A stretch of 64,000 nucleotides of DNA, from the NCBI GenBank assembly GCA_023238725.1, contig CM041553.1:21076001-21140000 (forward strand), read 5' to 3'. How positions within the stretch are numbered: position 1 is the stretch's first letter; each line of letters opens with the position of its first letter. Below, in pieces: positions 1-13,700 of this stretch. Below the pieces are notes generated by a model. That model worked only from the letters and a program-made list of their open reading frames with translations, had not been told where the DNA came from and made no database searches. The position numbers were made by a program, and so were the translations under genes. This DNA comes from Scortum barcoo (taxonomy: Eukaryota > Chordata > Actinopteri > Centrarchiformes > Terapontidae).

Positions 1-688
1 TATGTTCTGACTTTTTATAGACTGAAAAGATCACAAATAATCACACAAATAATTGTCAGATGAATCCGTAATGAATAATAAGGGTTAGTTCTACTCTAAA
101 GGGTCAAAAAGATTAAAATGAATGCAAAGTATTTGCTGCGTTGAGGATTTTCTACGGAAGATTGTCAGATGAAAAAAAATTTGAAGATGATAGGAGAAAG
201 AGAGAGTGTGGCTTTTTTTTTTCTTTACTATTTTCATATATTTTATAGTCTAAACAATTAATTAGTTCATCCACAAAACATCAGGCCATTGATAGACAGT
301 ATATTAATAATCGTTATCAAGGAAAGCATTCAGCATTCAGCACCACAGCTGAAAGAAATGTTATTTTATGTCCTGCTTTCACACTTGAATACAGAGAAGC
401 CTGTTAGTACAATAATCATAATGGCTGCTTATAGCTAAAGTGAGTTGGTTGAGTAAAGACATATATTTTGTAGCTCATACTTAGTGTAAAGAGTCATATT
501 CTCTGCGGCCTTGGTAGCATTTTGACATAATTGATGTCTAATTTGTGGGAGGACTCTTGGGCCAGCAGGTGACACTGTGACTTTATGATTATAATTTTCA
601 GTGTGTTATAATAAACTGAAAGCCTGCATCTACTTCACAAGGCCGCGCAATTACAATATTAATCCAATCTGTCTTCTTTTCTTGTCAG
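1..688 (+). other. lrba: lrba intron (3' part)
   Basis: AT-rich intron sequence running in from outside the window. I see no exon, RNA gene or mobile element. Confidence 0.7.
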
Positions 689-754
689 GTCATCAGAGCT
701 CAACGGTGCAGGACCAGCAGTACCAACTTCCTGTGGAAATTGACCCTCTGATAG
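689..754 (+). CDS. lrba: lrba coding exon (window exon 1)
   Basis: The acceptor is a pyrimidine-rich tract ending in gtcag and the donor is gtatgc. It encodes HQSSTVQDQQYQLPVEIDPLI, with split codons at both ends: two bases at the start and one base (G of Ala) at the end. No earlier lrba exon is recognisable in 1-688. Confidence 0.88.
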
Positions 755-3700
755 GTATGCTGTCGTTTACGAGTCCACACACACGCATGATCTTTACATA
801 GTGTGAGCTCATATATGCATGAAATGATTTTTTTTTTGTGTGTGTGTGTATGTGGATTTGTGTATGAATCCCACGGGCATCCTGATGACTCATGGCGGTC
901 TGCAGCTCATGTCCCTGGACAGTAGATTAGAGTTGTTTCTCAGCCTCTGCCCCAGTTCACTCCTCATGATATAGGCCCTGCTCTCACACTAAACCATTTG
1001 CATGCAAATTGGAATGCAATGAGCTGTGGCCTAGGCCGGCATTTTATCATCAACCCCCCCACCCCACCCTCTTTCTTCCTCTCCATCGTCCCTCCCTCCC
1101 TCCCTTTCTGCATCCTCTTTGGTTTAATTTGAGCGGAGGGAAAGGACGCGTGTCAATGGAAATGAATATGAATGTGGTAATAATGTGTGATTGAGAATGC
1201 ACTGCGGACGGCTGTCAGGACAATATGGGCGCCTCTCATCCTTCACGACTTGTTGATGAGCAGGAGAAGAGTGCCGAGCCGCTGTGATGTATGGGATGCA
1301 CTGGTGGAGCAGGGAGAGAGGAGCCACTTCTATCTGCCCCCCGCGCCACCTCCGCCGCCGCCGCCCTCCTCTCCCCTTCGCCTCCGTCGCTCTCCTGCAG
1401 CCTCCGACAATCTCACGCACATCTGCAAAGGGGGCTGTTCTTTCTCTGCAAATGCTGTGGTCACTCTTATTCTCACCAGACCATTTCCACGCGTTTCTTT
1501 TTTTTTTTTCCCAACCACTTCACTTCTGAAAATAACCAGAGTTTGGTCGCACATATTTATCTTTATCTGCACGTACAGTATCTGTCCTTCACAGCGCCTC
1601 TGTGCAGCCAAAATAAAAGAAATCCTTGCATCACTGTTTTTACATTCGCTGCATTTTTTCATGACAGCTAAACTACTTAATTTAAAGTGGGTGTTTGTTA
1701 TCTTAGAGCATGCTTTTCAGGCTAATTTTATCCTTTAAATCTTCTATATTCTTCTATTTTATCACTTGACATTGTTGTTTTCTCTCATCTCAAACTGTGC
1801 CATCATTTCTAACACTGGAACATAAATAATGTGCTATATAATGTATTTTTGTGTTTGTGGGTGTGCGTGCGTGTGTTTTGGGGGAGGTAGAGGGGATTTT
1901 CGTGCTTGTCAGTAATATATTTACACTGTTTGCATTCCAGGAGGAGTCTGAGCTAAACACAGTAAATTGAGGACGAGTGTTGAGCCAACTGCTGCTTTGG
2001 GAAAATGTTAAAAAAAAGGGGTTGAAATATTAGTTGCAGCAGGTATTCTGGACTTTCTCAGTTTCCACGCAAAGAGACAATCTTCTCCAACACCTGTTCT
2101 TCAGTGTTCTTGTGACCCCACCAAAAAAGAAACACTTCACAATGGACACCTCTCTCTGGAAAAGAAAAAAATACTACTTATGGAAGAGAACATGTCAATA
2201 AATTTGCTTTCCAACTCACCCTTTGGCTAAATTACACAACCAAGATAAATATGCAGTGTGTGTTCTGATTTGAGTGGTGTGCATATTTTGTGAAGACTAC
2301 GCACCCCCTATCATTCCTCAGACTAGACTCTTAGACTCTCACGGAAAATGTGAAGTCCCGTAAACTTAACCTCCGGGATGTTTTATGTGTTCTCTCACAA
2401 ATCTTCTTTGCACTGCGTGCTGAAGCTTAAGTGGACGTGCACTGGAGTGTGAGCTCTTTGAGAATATCTGATGTATGTTAACAGTTAACTGTGTGCTCAT
2501 TTTATTTTTATTCCTCTCCTCTCCTCTCCTCTCCAGCCAGTAACATGGGCAGTCATCGCCGTCAGATCTCAGACCTGCTGGATCAAAGCATTCAGATCAG
2601 CTCGCAGTGCTTCGTCATCACTGCCGACAACCGCTTCATCCTTCTGTGCGGCTTTTGGGACAAGAGCTTCCGCGTTTACTCCACTGACTCAGGTGCTGTA
2701 TCATCACAGTACACGTCTCTCCTTAGCCCTCATATGATGACCAGGATAACAATATTTAAAATCTGTCTTGTTGTCTCATATATGCATACCATCTAGATTT
2801 ACCAGCTGTCTTGTATTTGTCATATTTAACTTAAATGTAACCATATTTAACTGCATAATTTGGGCAAACCATCTCAACATGCATATTTTCTCTGCCACTA
2901 AACTCTTGGCATCAGATTTTCACTTTGATGATTTTATGTCTCAATGTCCACAAGCAGAAAAACAGAATACAATAGCTGAACACTTGTAGTCCAAATACAG
3001 GCACATATGGTCAGCGTGAAAAGCCACACTTTCTGGTTGAAACAGAATAAATGTACCAAAAAATCTCTAACTTGATGGTAAGTTTCTGCCACATGGTGAC
3101 ATAAACCCCATTGAGCCGCATCAGGATAATTTGTGCACTAATATCAAAATCGAAAAGGTTCGTTGGCGTTCTCATTTAAACTCTCCATGAGCTCTTTCCT
3201 CTTTTTTTTACCCTCAAGCCAAAATGAACACAAGACGTCTCTTAAGCAAAAAGGCAGATCACCATAAAATCTGATAAAATAAATAAACCCCGTGGCCTTT
3301 CCTCTAGCACCATCCTCAGGACAAACTTTTCATTAGTAGCCACAGAACTACTTCTCCAAGAGAAGTAAAATAATCATCAGTATGTTTTTTATTTTGTCCA
3401 ACACTTAATGTTGAATGCACTGAACGCTGCAGCCTCTAGCAGCCGCTAGAAGCCTTTAGATGCTCAATCCTAAAAACAAAACAGTCTCAGCTGTTTGTTA
3501 TGCCACAGATATTGTGCTCTGCTTTACTGTTGTTGTACCAGTGGAATTGTGATAAATTTACATAATTACTCGCTGCAGTAGGGCACTCTTTATTTTCTTT
3601 TTTAATGTTTGGCCAGTTTAAGGCATGTGTGCTGTCAACAGTTGTAGTCAGTTGTAACAATTGAATTGCATCTTTTCTTTTCTTTACTTAAAAATGCTCT

Positions 3701-4097
3701 TTTAACTGGTTGTGAAACTGTCTCAATTTATTACTGATGACTCTACATGACCTACAAACAAATGAGATCATCAGTGACAAGATTGGCTGTTGCTATTAGT
3801 TTTTTAATAGTTATTCTTAATGCCCTCCACGGGATCAGGATTGTCTGCAAAATTAGACAAAATCAACAGAAAATAAAAAATCCCACTGAGCTTTTGTAAA
3901 ATCTATTTTCATGTTTTAAACCTTTGCATCAAGTTATTGTTTTCCGTGTGATTTACACACTACAGCAACTGTAAATAATATATATTGTTTATCTTGATAT
4001 GTACATAACTTGAATGTATTGTACAGTCTTCCACAGTGGTGTTGTATATGCCTGACTACCACTTGCTACCTATACTTGCATACACACGCTGTGTATA

Positions 4098-4140
<43 letters not shown>

Positions 4141-5676
4141 AGACGGCATCAGGTCAGGGGTCCTAAATGAAACTGTCTCAAGCTTCATCTCTGTACCCCG
4201 CTCCTCAACTCCTCTCCCCGGCCCCATTCAGAATCCTCCACACATCTACACAACAGGCTCCGATTCAATTTCTGTAGGCCAGGGCCTCCCTGTCTTTAAT
4301 CGAGGAGGGAGAGAAGGAGGGATGGGAGGACAGAGATAGCTCTATTGTGTGACTGCCACCGGGGGTGTGCGACTGGAACGTGAACACAGTTTAATCGCAC
4401 GCTCAACAGCTGCCACCGAGGTCCCTAAAGCCCCCAGGTTAAAGAACTGAGGGATTTTATCAATTACAAGACCTGATTGGTACACGTGCATGAAACACAC
4501 AGCTTCATACGCCTGCGTGCACACACATCCACTTTATCCAGTCGGCATACATGCAAGTGTGTGTCTGTGACCAGATGAGTGTGTTGGATATGAGTTGCAT
4601 GGTAGCCATTATTTCTGCAGCCATCATTGGTTATTTTCAGTGTTTATAAAGACGTCAAACATTTTACATCTTAAATGTCTCTGTTCTTCTTTGGAAGTTT
4701 AGTCAGTGACCCGCCCAGTTTCATAACAACCTCTCATCTTTTCAGTGAGTTACAGCTTCATTATCCGATGGACAGTGATTTTGACACCCAGGCAGAAATG
4801 TCATGTGTTGCAAACTATCCACTGTTTGACTGCAGAGGTCACACTATGAGGAGCGTAATGAGTATTAGACAGCTAGACAGTGGAGCTGTGGTCTGGAAAT
4901 CTGACAGCAATTAGCCTCTTTATATATACACACAGAGCTTGCTGCATGTGCACGGGCACACACACACACATTTGGAACAAATATTTATCCTTGTCTGGGA
5001 ATTAGTAGACGTCTGATCTTGTGTGGATCTTGTAGAATTACTCACCAAGCGGACAGATGATCAACAAACACATGGCAGGGACTTCCAAAGATCTCCATCT
5101 ACCAATAAATTCATACTCATTTTTTGTCATCAAAGCGTAAAATGAAATTATGCTGAAGAACCATGTCTTATATTCTTCATGTGTTGCATTCTATTTATTA
5201 ATGCGTCTTGTTTACAGATAAAAAAACACAACTGATTTTTGTCTGCTTTTTACAGGCAAACTGACTCAGATAGTCTTCGGGCATCGCGACGTGGTGACGT
5301 GTCTGGCTCGCTCTGAGTCATACATCGGAGGAGACTGCTACGTGCTGTCAGGTTCCAGAGATGCCACCCTGCTGCTGTGGTACTGGAACGGAAAGCACAA
5401 CAGCATTGGAGAGAGCCCAGGCAGTAAGTACACAGGCAGACCAGCCCGATGTGTGAGCGCACACACACACACACATACACATATTCTCTGAGTGCTCACT
5501 CTCTCAGACAGTTGTGACCGTGTGATTTACGGCCTCTCTCTGTAAAGTAACAACTAGTTTCGTCTGACCAGGCCAGGCCTCCTGCATACAGATTGGATTT
5601 CGATTTCAGCACCGTTGCACCGGGAACAGCTTTCGATAATGTGTTTGAGATTGTGTGAGAGTTTCCGTGAGACCAG

Positions 5677-5708
<32 letters not shown>

Positions 5709-7707
5709 AGTGAGAGCAAGAGAATCTGTCTTTAATGTGAGTGAAAGTGAGGGCCACTTAGAGACGTTAAATGTGATGTTGGGGGTCGTCGGCCAGCACA
5801 TGAAAGTTCACCACCATCCGAGGGCCACGGGGTCACGCTAGTCGATAAAAGTGAAAAATGTCACGGGCCTCCCTTACGTTACCATAACATATGGCATCAG
5901 CCATGATCAAAGCGTCGCGCGCACATTGCTCAGCCCTTAGCCTGCGCGGTGCTAATTTAGTCAGCTTAGATTGGCGTACATGTTGTTAAGTGATCCATTA
6001 CAAATGGGCTGAAATTTATGACAAATTGTGATTTGGTTAATAAGTCACATTGGTTTTTGATTTGGGGGACAGAGCGTAGATGATTGTTTGTCACTTACCT
6101 CACATAGACTGATGTGGGATGTTGAAATCAAGACAGAACGTTTTCTTACTCTCACGAGCATTTTGAAGCTTTTAAAAAAAGGATCAGTTCTTTTGTGAGT
6201 TGGAAAATATGGACAAACACAAACCACATTTATTTTCATTCTTGCTTTTTTTCTGTTTCTGATCACTTCATGTTACTCAACTGAGAACGTAACAAAAATA
6301 ACCACAGGATAAAACGTAGGAGCACATTACAGTGATGGAGGTATAGATTGTGGTCATGTAGATTTAGCTCAATTAGCCGCCGATACTGAGACTTCAGCAG
6401 AGCCTTATTTTAATCCTCCTCAAACCTAGAAGTTGTTGTTTACTGAATTCACATTTCCTTGTAAAAGAAAAATACATATTTCAGGGTTATGTGAGGATTT
6501 AGACACAAAAAATGACATCTGCATTAAACTGCATGAGAAAAAATCGACTGTATCTCGATCGATTTATGGAATTATTCTATACCGAAAGGAGTTCTGTGGG
6601 TACATGCCAATGCTTGTAAGTGTGTAAGTGTGTGCGTGTGTGTGTGTGTCAGTCTAACCTCAGCTGGCTCGGTGCAGTTACCACGCTGTAGCTAGAGGAG
6701 CAGACAAAGCAGTCGTCATCCCAACCCCTCACCACCACAATGTGATGCTCCATTGCCCCAGACCGCAGGAGGCTCTCCCAGACATGAAGCTCTGCTACAG
6801 ACACACGTACACACACACAAATCCTACAGACAGAAGACTTTTCTTTATTCGTCTTCCAAAAAACAAAACACTTTCCAGCGAAAGTTGAATGAGAGCACAT
6901 GAATACACACAAACACATACACACGCATTCCTTTTCATGCATAATGCCTTGTGAACATCTCAAACACTTCATAAGCTTGACACAAATGCCTCTGAATGGC
7001 TGATACGCACATGTACACATTGACCTACGCACACTTGGTTTCTGCTGCAGGCACATGTTGTTATTGTTGTCGTCGTGCACAGCAGCAAAGGGATTTCACA
7101 GACAACACTGCCATCTGCTGGTCACAGAGGGGAAACCAGTTCAATAATAATATATTTAGAAGTTTTGCTGTGTTTCTGTTGTTTAAAAGAAGTGATTCAA
7201 ATATTCTTTAGCTGTAAAATCAGCTCCAAAGTTTGAGAATACCTATAAATATTGTTTAAATAGTTCTGATGTGTACAAACTTCTAATATACACACACCAA
7301 CAAGTGTACATTTATATTAATCATAACCATAGGCCCACAGATATGTATGTATATGTGTTTATGTGTATATATATATATGTATGTTTGTGGTGAGCAGACA
7401 TAATAGAATCTGAATCTAGGATCAAATCTGCTTTTCAAATCCAAAATCCTCATTATTTTATTGAATTACCTGAGGTTTAGTTTACAAAAACCTTTAAGAG
7501 GTAATAACTAACTGGACATTTAATGACTAAAACTAATCGTAACACTGTTTGCAGCTGTATTACATGTTCTGTTTAGCTAAATAGATACCGGCAGATCTGC
7601 ATACTTGGTGTGTTACTTTTTGTCAACAGAAAATGAAGGAGGTACGAAATCTGGCTATTTTATCAACTTCGATCAGAATCAAAAGTTGAACTGGCTTTTG
7701 CATGCAG

Positions 7708-7745
<38 letters not shown>

Positions 7746-10700
7746 CGGTCCACACTTGTAGATAACTGATACCCTCCTCAGTGTCTGAGCTTTAGTCATG
7801 TACAGGTATAAGATTGTAATCAGATGTGGCGCTAATTCAAACCAAATGGCAGGTAGCGGCTGAAAAAGGTTAACTGATACAGCAATATATCAGCTTTATT
7901 GATCTCCTCTGATCCAACATCATGCTTTAATCCACAAGGTCACAAGTGTGCTTTTAGTGATGTTGAGGATGTTAACCAGTTAACTAATTAGATGAAATGT
8001 AGATGTTTGGGCTGTGCGACCAGAGTTTAGGCGGCTGGTACGTATTTGCAACGCAGACAGAAGAGCCGGACATATTTAAGACAAAATGTGAGGTCAGTTA
8101 TTACAAAGTCGTTGGGTTTTTTGTTGTTCTTATTTTGATTTGTAGTTCTTATTATAAATAATACATTCTGTGTTGTTTTTTTATATGACATGCATGTAGA
8201 ATTTTTTTTTTCCTGATCAGTCTATTTATTAATTTAAGTGATCTGCTGTAAAAGTCTGATTCACTATATGTATGAAGTAGATTATTCTACTCATTTGAAA
8301 CTTTGCTGATGTCTTTATATGTGACTAGAGTTTAGCTTGTGTTCAGTGAGCAGTGGGGTCGGTATAGAGCCTTTTGCTTAATCTAATTAAGGTTTAACAG
8401 TAGCTGTGGCTTTTGTGGAAAAAAGTATTTGTCTTATTAGTGAACCTGTGTTGACTTTTATATCAGTAATTGAATTAAAGAGAAACTGCATGAATAAACT
8501 CAGAAAAGTTGTCAAGAAACTGCACTTAGAAGTACTTATATATTACATATTATTACAGAACATATTGTATATAACTGGCATTTACTATAAGAAATGATTG
8601 AGTATTAAGATTTAATAATAATAACATTTCTTAGATGACATCCCCCCCAGAGTTGTTTGGGGTTGATACACAAAAGAAATGGTGCCATTATCATTTAAAC
8701 GCGGAGTATCGTCCCCTCGTGTTCTTTTTTTGGGCTGAACTTGACCTGCATGGGGTCATTAAAGACGAGGAAACCTCAATGAACTCCACACTACGTGTAC
8801 ACAGACAAACACACAGTTCCTGTTTTACACCACACGCTTTACAAGCTGTCATCCACAGCACTTCAACACAGTGACCAAATGTTTGGATGCAGCGTCTGCC
8901 TGCAATTAATCCATCCACATCGTGAAAAAGTAATTGTGTATATTAACGCAGCAAACTCCATGCTAGTGTGCGTGTTCCAGCAGACAGAGAAGACAGACGG
9001 AGAGGTAAAAGGCGATTTTGTTTTGTCGCTGCTCTGACAGCTCAAACCAAACAAACTCACACAAACTTCACGAGCTGGACCGTAACTCGCTCTGGCTCTT
9101 TCTCTCTCTCTGTAGTTCAGAAACATCTGGATCCAGTGAAGGCAGTCTGGGGGAGAAGGTTTTAAAGATGGGGAGAGGCGGAGGGTGACAAGTGCTAGAA
9201 AGGGAGAGTGAATGAGGGGAGAAATGTATGTGCAGGATAACTAAGAAGGAAACTACAGTACATACATCCACATAAAAAATCTATGAAACCAAAGAAAAAT
9301 AATAATTAACAACCTCGTGACATTGTTTGATTTTAACTCCACACATTACTATCATTGTTTTTATGTTAGTTTATAATATTTACTACTGGATTGAATTGGC
9401 TTCTTCTAATGCCAAAGTTTTTCTATTAATCATAATTGACTGATGCTTCTAAGAAAGCAGTCTTTTTTTTTTTCTTTTCTTTTTTTTGCATTTTGCTCCC
9501 TCTAGTGATCAAATGTGGTCATACATCTTATGTGATCCTCTTCTCTGTAATTTACCAAAACTGCTTTGTTTGTGTTATCCCAGCAGAGTTTACCATGCCG
9601 CGGGCCATCTTAACGGGCCATGACTGTGAAGTGACGTGTGCAAGTGTGTGCGCCGAGCTGGGTCTCGTCATCAGCGGCTGCAAAGGTGAGATTGTCCGCC
9701 TGTCTGGCATATGTATTTATACTAAACATCAAGAAGACACTGACATAAGAGAGAAAATCATTTGATAAGAGACACCTTTTTTTAACTTGTTGTCTTATCC
9801 TTGTTTGTCCAGAGGGTCCTTGTCTGATCCATTCCATGAATGGGGACCTGCTGCGGACCCTGGAGGGCCCAGAGCGCTGCCTGCGGCCTCGTCTCATCCA
9901 GTCCTCCACCGAAGGAAACTGCATGATCTACTACGACAAGGGGCAGTTTTGTCTCTTCAGTGTCAACGGCAAACTGCTGGGCCACATGGAGGTGGAAGAC
10001 AGCATCAAGGTGAGGAATCGTACATCTCTGCGTGGGCGTGCATGTGAAAGTGCACTTGCCCGTGTGAGCCTGCACCGCATCAGTGCAGAAAGTCGTCTCA
10101 CTGATTAAAGGCTTTGAGATTTGAGCACGGTAAGGGTCGGCATGCCTTGGGGGGGCAAACTGCGGCTTCACGTCTCTTTTATTCCCTTTCACATGCACAC
10201 ACCAGAGGAAACGGTCCTTTTTGATCGGCGCCCCCGTTGTCAGGTCGAATTGCGTTGGCGTCGGTGGTAGAGAACATTCCAGAGGAGCGGTCAGCTCTGG
10301 ACACCAACACCATTAACCACCCTCCAGCGCTGGACGACACATTCCCCATTTCCCACATTTCCTCCCTCGTGGTTAGAGTGACACAAGATAGCGGCTACTG
10401 CCTTTAGTTCCCCGACCCTTTGTTTCCGCTTTGGCCTGGGAAATGTAAGCTAGCTCTGACAGACAGCCACACGCCTGTTTCCTATTAAGAAACCTCCCGT
10501 GCCCGCGCTCCCAACCTGCCAGCCAGCCCACTCCCGCACGAAGCTGCAAATTTAACATGCAGAAGACGTGATTAATGAGCACGCGCAGACAGACGTTGAT
10601 TGATTGTGTTAACATCAACTGGGAAAAGTAGCATGTGCTCAGTTTGCAGGTCCCAGGATACTTTATTGTGTCTTTAAGAGGAACTAATGATGTTTTTAGA

Positions 10701-13700
10701 TGCTTGTAGAGTTTTCTGCTTTTCCCAGAGTTCCCTCTAAAGTGGAGAAGCTGCGACTTGGGAACAGCGCGCACCACTGCCGGCCTCGTCAGCTCTCCGC
10801 CGCTGTTGTAAATTCCAGCCATGTCAGATGGCATTAGTAAAATCCTAACATCTTGGAGTGAGGCTGTGAGACTCTCTCCCCGCCCTCTCCCCTCCTCCCA
10901 CCTTGCCCCCTCAACCCCACCCCCCTGGTCTGCGACTCCAGCAGTATTTAGTGCATTCATGTACATACCAGAATCAATCTTCTCAGCCCTCGGAGCCTCA
11001 GCACGGTATGACTCCAGGATAAATAAGTGTTTGTCCTGGCCTGCGGTATCCACTTAGAGAGCAGAGAGAGAGAGAGAGAGAGAGAGAGGCTGAGAAAGAG
11101 AGAGAATGTTTGCACTGTGAATTTATAAGGGTCTGGAGTCAGAGGTTAGATGACAGGCTAACAGTCGGCATCCTCGTCTAATAGCAGAATCGAGTGACAG
11201 AAGCCATGCTGAATGGATTACAGTCTTTTAAGTACTAGTATAACTCAGGCAGTGTAACCATTCCAGCAGTTTTTTCGCTGCCTTCGTCCGTGTAACAGGG
11301 GGATTAACGGCACCATAAATTAAACTTTTTACCTTCCCCAGCCTCAAAATCCACCCACCATTTCCCCGCAAGAAGTAGGAAATATGGGCATTAAAAGTGT
11401 ATGTGTTTCTGCTGGAGTCATTTTTTTGACATCCGAGCCCGAGTAGCCATCTTAGCTCCCACAGAGCCATCGGCCATCTTGTTTGACCGCCCAGTGGCAA
11501 AGGCCTGATTTATAATGTCTGTCTGCAGCCTCCTACCTGGCCGGGCTGACATGTCTGCCAGCTCTCCTGCCTCCTGCTGGGCTTCTGTAAGGTCATGGAC
11601 TCCCATAGTAGATATACAGGTACATTAATACGAAGCAGTAACTGGGAAATAGTTCTTACATTCTTTTTTTTTCACGATTATTTTATACTATGCCATCTGT
11701 TTGCGCAGAATATTTCCCAGAGACGACTAGCTGTGCCTGCTTATTAAAACAAAAAGCAGCGGATTAAATGGCTGCGTGTAACGGAAAAGGGGTTGCTTAT
11801 AGGGATGATCCTACGAAGAGGGGTCAACCTGCAGTTCAAAGTCTTTTTAGCTCACTGTTTTGAGTTTTACGACCCACAATTCAAAGCATCAAACAGCAGA
11901 CAAACAAAGTGAAGCCTCGGATATTTTCTCGAGGAGTTCATTGACTCTACAGGAGTGAATATTGGACTTACATCCATCAGGCGGACACAAATATAACTTT
12001 AAAGACAATAACATGTCAGTGATGTGTTTTTAAATTTCTGCTGCCCCCGAGAGGCCAAAAATCAAATTAATGCTGCTTTAAATGTTACAGTTTTTTAATC
12101 ACAAGTAGCCATTTTTCTCGCAGGAAATGTGAAATCACATTTTTTTTCCCCAGCGTACTCCTTTGTACCGCACCTCGGTTCAAGCACATTGATCACAATT
12201 GGCTGAACTGAGCATTATCTTTATCAAAGTTGTCAGATTAACTCCAAATGTTGATACACAAGACAATCACTGTACACACAAAACAGACCCACAGCACACA
12301 AATCAAACCAGCGCCGCACTCAGTCATGCTCCATTCCCCGCCATCTTGGACGATGATCTAATGTGGCAATTAGGCTGGATTGATCCCCGAGGCCTCCTGC
12401 CAGCGTGCAGCATGCAATCGCATCACCGAGCGCCCATTTTGCACGTGCCTGTCTGTGCGAGCGCCTTCACATGCCCATCCCATCTTGAGTGCGTGGGTGA
12501 TGAGGAATAAGAAACAGAGCTCATTTAATTCACAGTGTGGTTGGAAATTCCTCTTTTTTTTTTTTTTTAATGCAGTTTTTTTTTTCAGTACAAGACATTT
12601 GCTCAATTTAGGCCGCAGTATGTCCATCCACTGTGTACTGCTCTTGAAGGGTTATTTATGTTTTCCTTACCAAGTCAAGTTCCTGAAAATGACCCGCTCC
12701 AACTTCAGAACTGAAGTTTAAGTTTCATTTTTTCATTAAATATAAGAGCCTGATTCAACACACATGCTGCTGCCGATGATTGAATCACTGCAGAGCGGCC
12801 GCAGCTGAAAGACGGCCCGGCTTCAGTGTCATAAAACCGAAAACGAGAAAAGCTCTAAATTAGTGTCATTTGCTGCTTTTAGAACTCACATTCTGCCTCG
12901 TCATTTCGTCAGCTACGGTTACTCGCTGATTGATGCTCCTGACTGTTTCTGTTTCAGCTCCCACTCTGCGCTCTGCCCATAATAGACTCCAACACACGAC
13001 CTGATTTGTGTACGTCCGATTCCCCGGGGGAGCCGTTCAGCTGTTACAGTTTGCAGGAAAAGCAGATGAGACGAGTAAATCTCCGAGCCTCACTGTGGGG
13101 AGCCATCTTTGTAGCGAGTCAGGGCCTGCGTACAGAAAGCCCCCCCGAGGACGGCGGCGCTGACCCGGGATCTTTTGTCGGATCACGTGACCTCGCAGTA
13201 TGAGTTTTACTTTGACATGAGAGAGAAACTGGTCCCAGATCACCAGTCCTATTCAGAGACTATTTATGCATGTGGTTCCAGCTTGAATAACTTCACTGCA
13301 AGGTCTTTTTTTTTTTTTCCCGGCTTTTGAGGACCAGATGATCAAACAGGTCATCTCACATGGTACAGTTTGCTGTAAAACTGGAAAACGATACAGAATC
13401 TGACCCATTTCTGTAAAAGCATCATAATTGGAACATCTCAGAACCAAAGAGTGAACGGGCAGTTTTCAAACTCATTAAAAAGTTAATAATGAACTTTCTT
13501 TTTTCTTCTCTCTTGCTCTCTGTCAGGCCATGTTGCTCAGCCGTGATGGTCAGTATCTGCTGACAGGCGGCGATGGAGGTGTAGTTTCTGTCTGGCAGGT
13601 CCACAACCTCAAACAGCTGTTCACCTACCCGGGCTGTGACGCAGGGATCCGCTCAATGGCCATGTCGCATGACCAAAGGTAACAAACGCATGCAAAAAAG

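Larger units (their letters stand above)
5424..9583 (+). other. lrba: lrba intron
   Basis: Intron of 4.2 kb. It holds (TG)n at 5683-5708, (CA)n at 7709-7743 and a possible conserved element at 5810-6020. No exon recognised. Confidence 0.75.
10010..13526 (+). other. lrba: lrba intron rich in complex noncoding sequence
   Basis: Intron of 3.5 kb, less AT-rich and less repetitive than the other lrba introns. It has four GCCATCTT octamers (11446, 11473, 12340, 13102), a (GA)n tract at 11064-11088, and stretches such as 10500-10700 and 12330-12500 with homeodomain-like cores. It is a candidate cluster of regulatory elements. The 226-aa minus-strand open frame at 10373-11053 resembles no protein I know. 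Confidence 0.6.

Noticed and set aside
1187..1738. 183-codon plus-strand open frame in an lrba intron
   Set aside because: It runs through CCG and pyrimidine-rich tracts (poly-Pro, poly-Phe) and has no similarity to LRBA exons.
10373..11053. 226-codon minus-strand open frame in an lrba intron
   Set aside because: No recognisable domain or splice context; more likely chance openness in GC-richer noncoding sequence.
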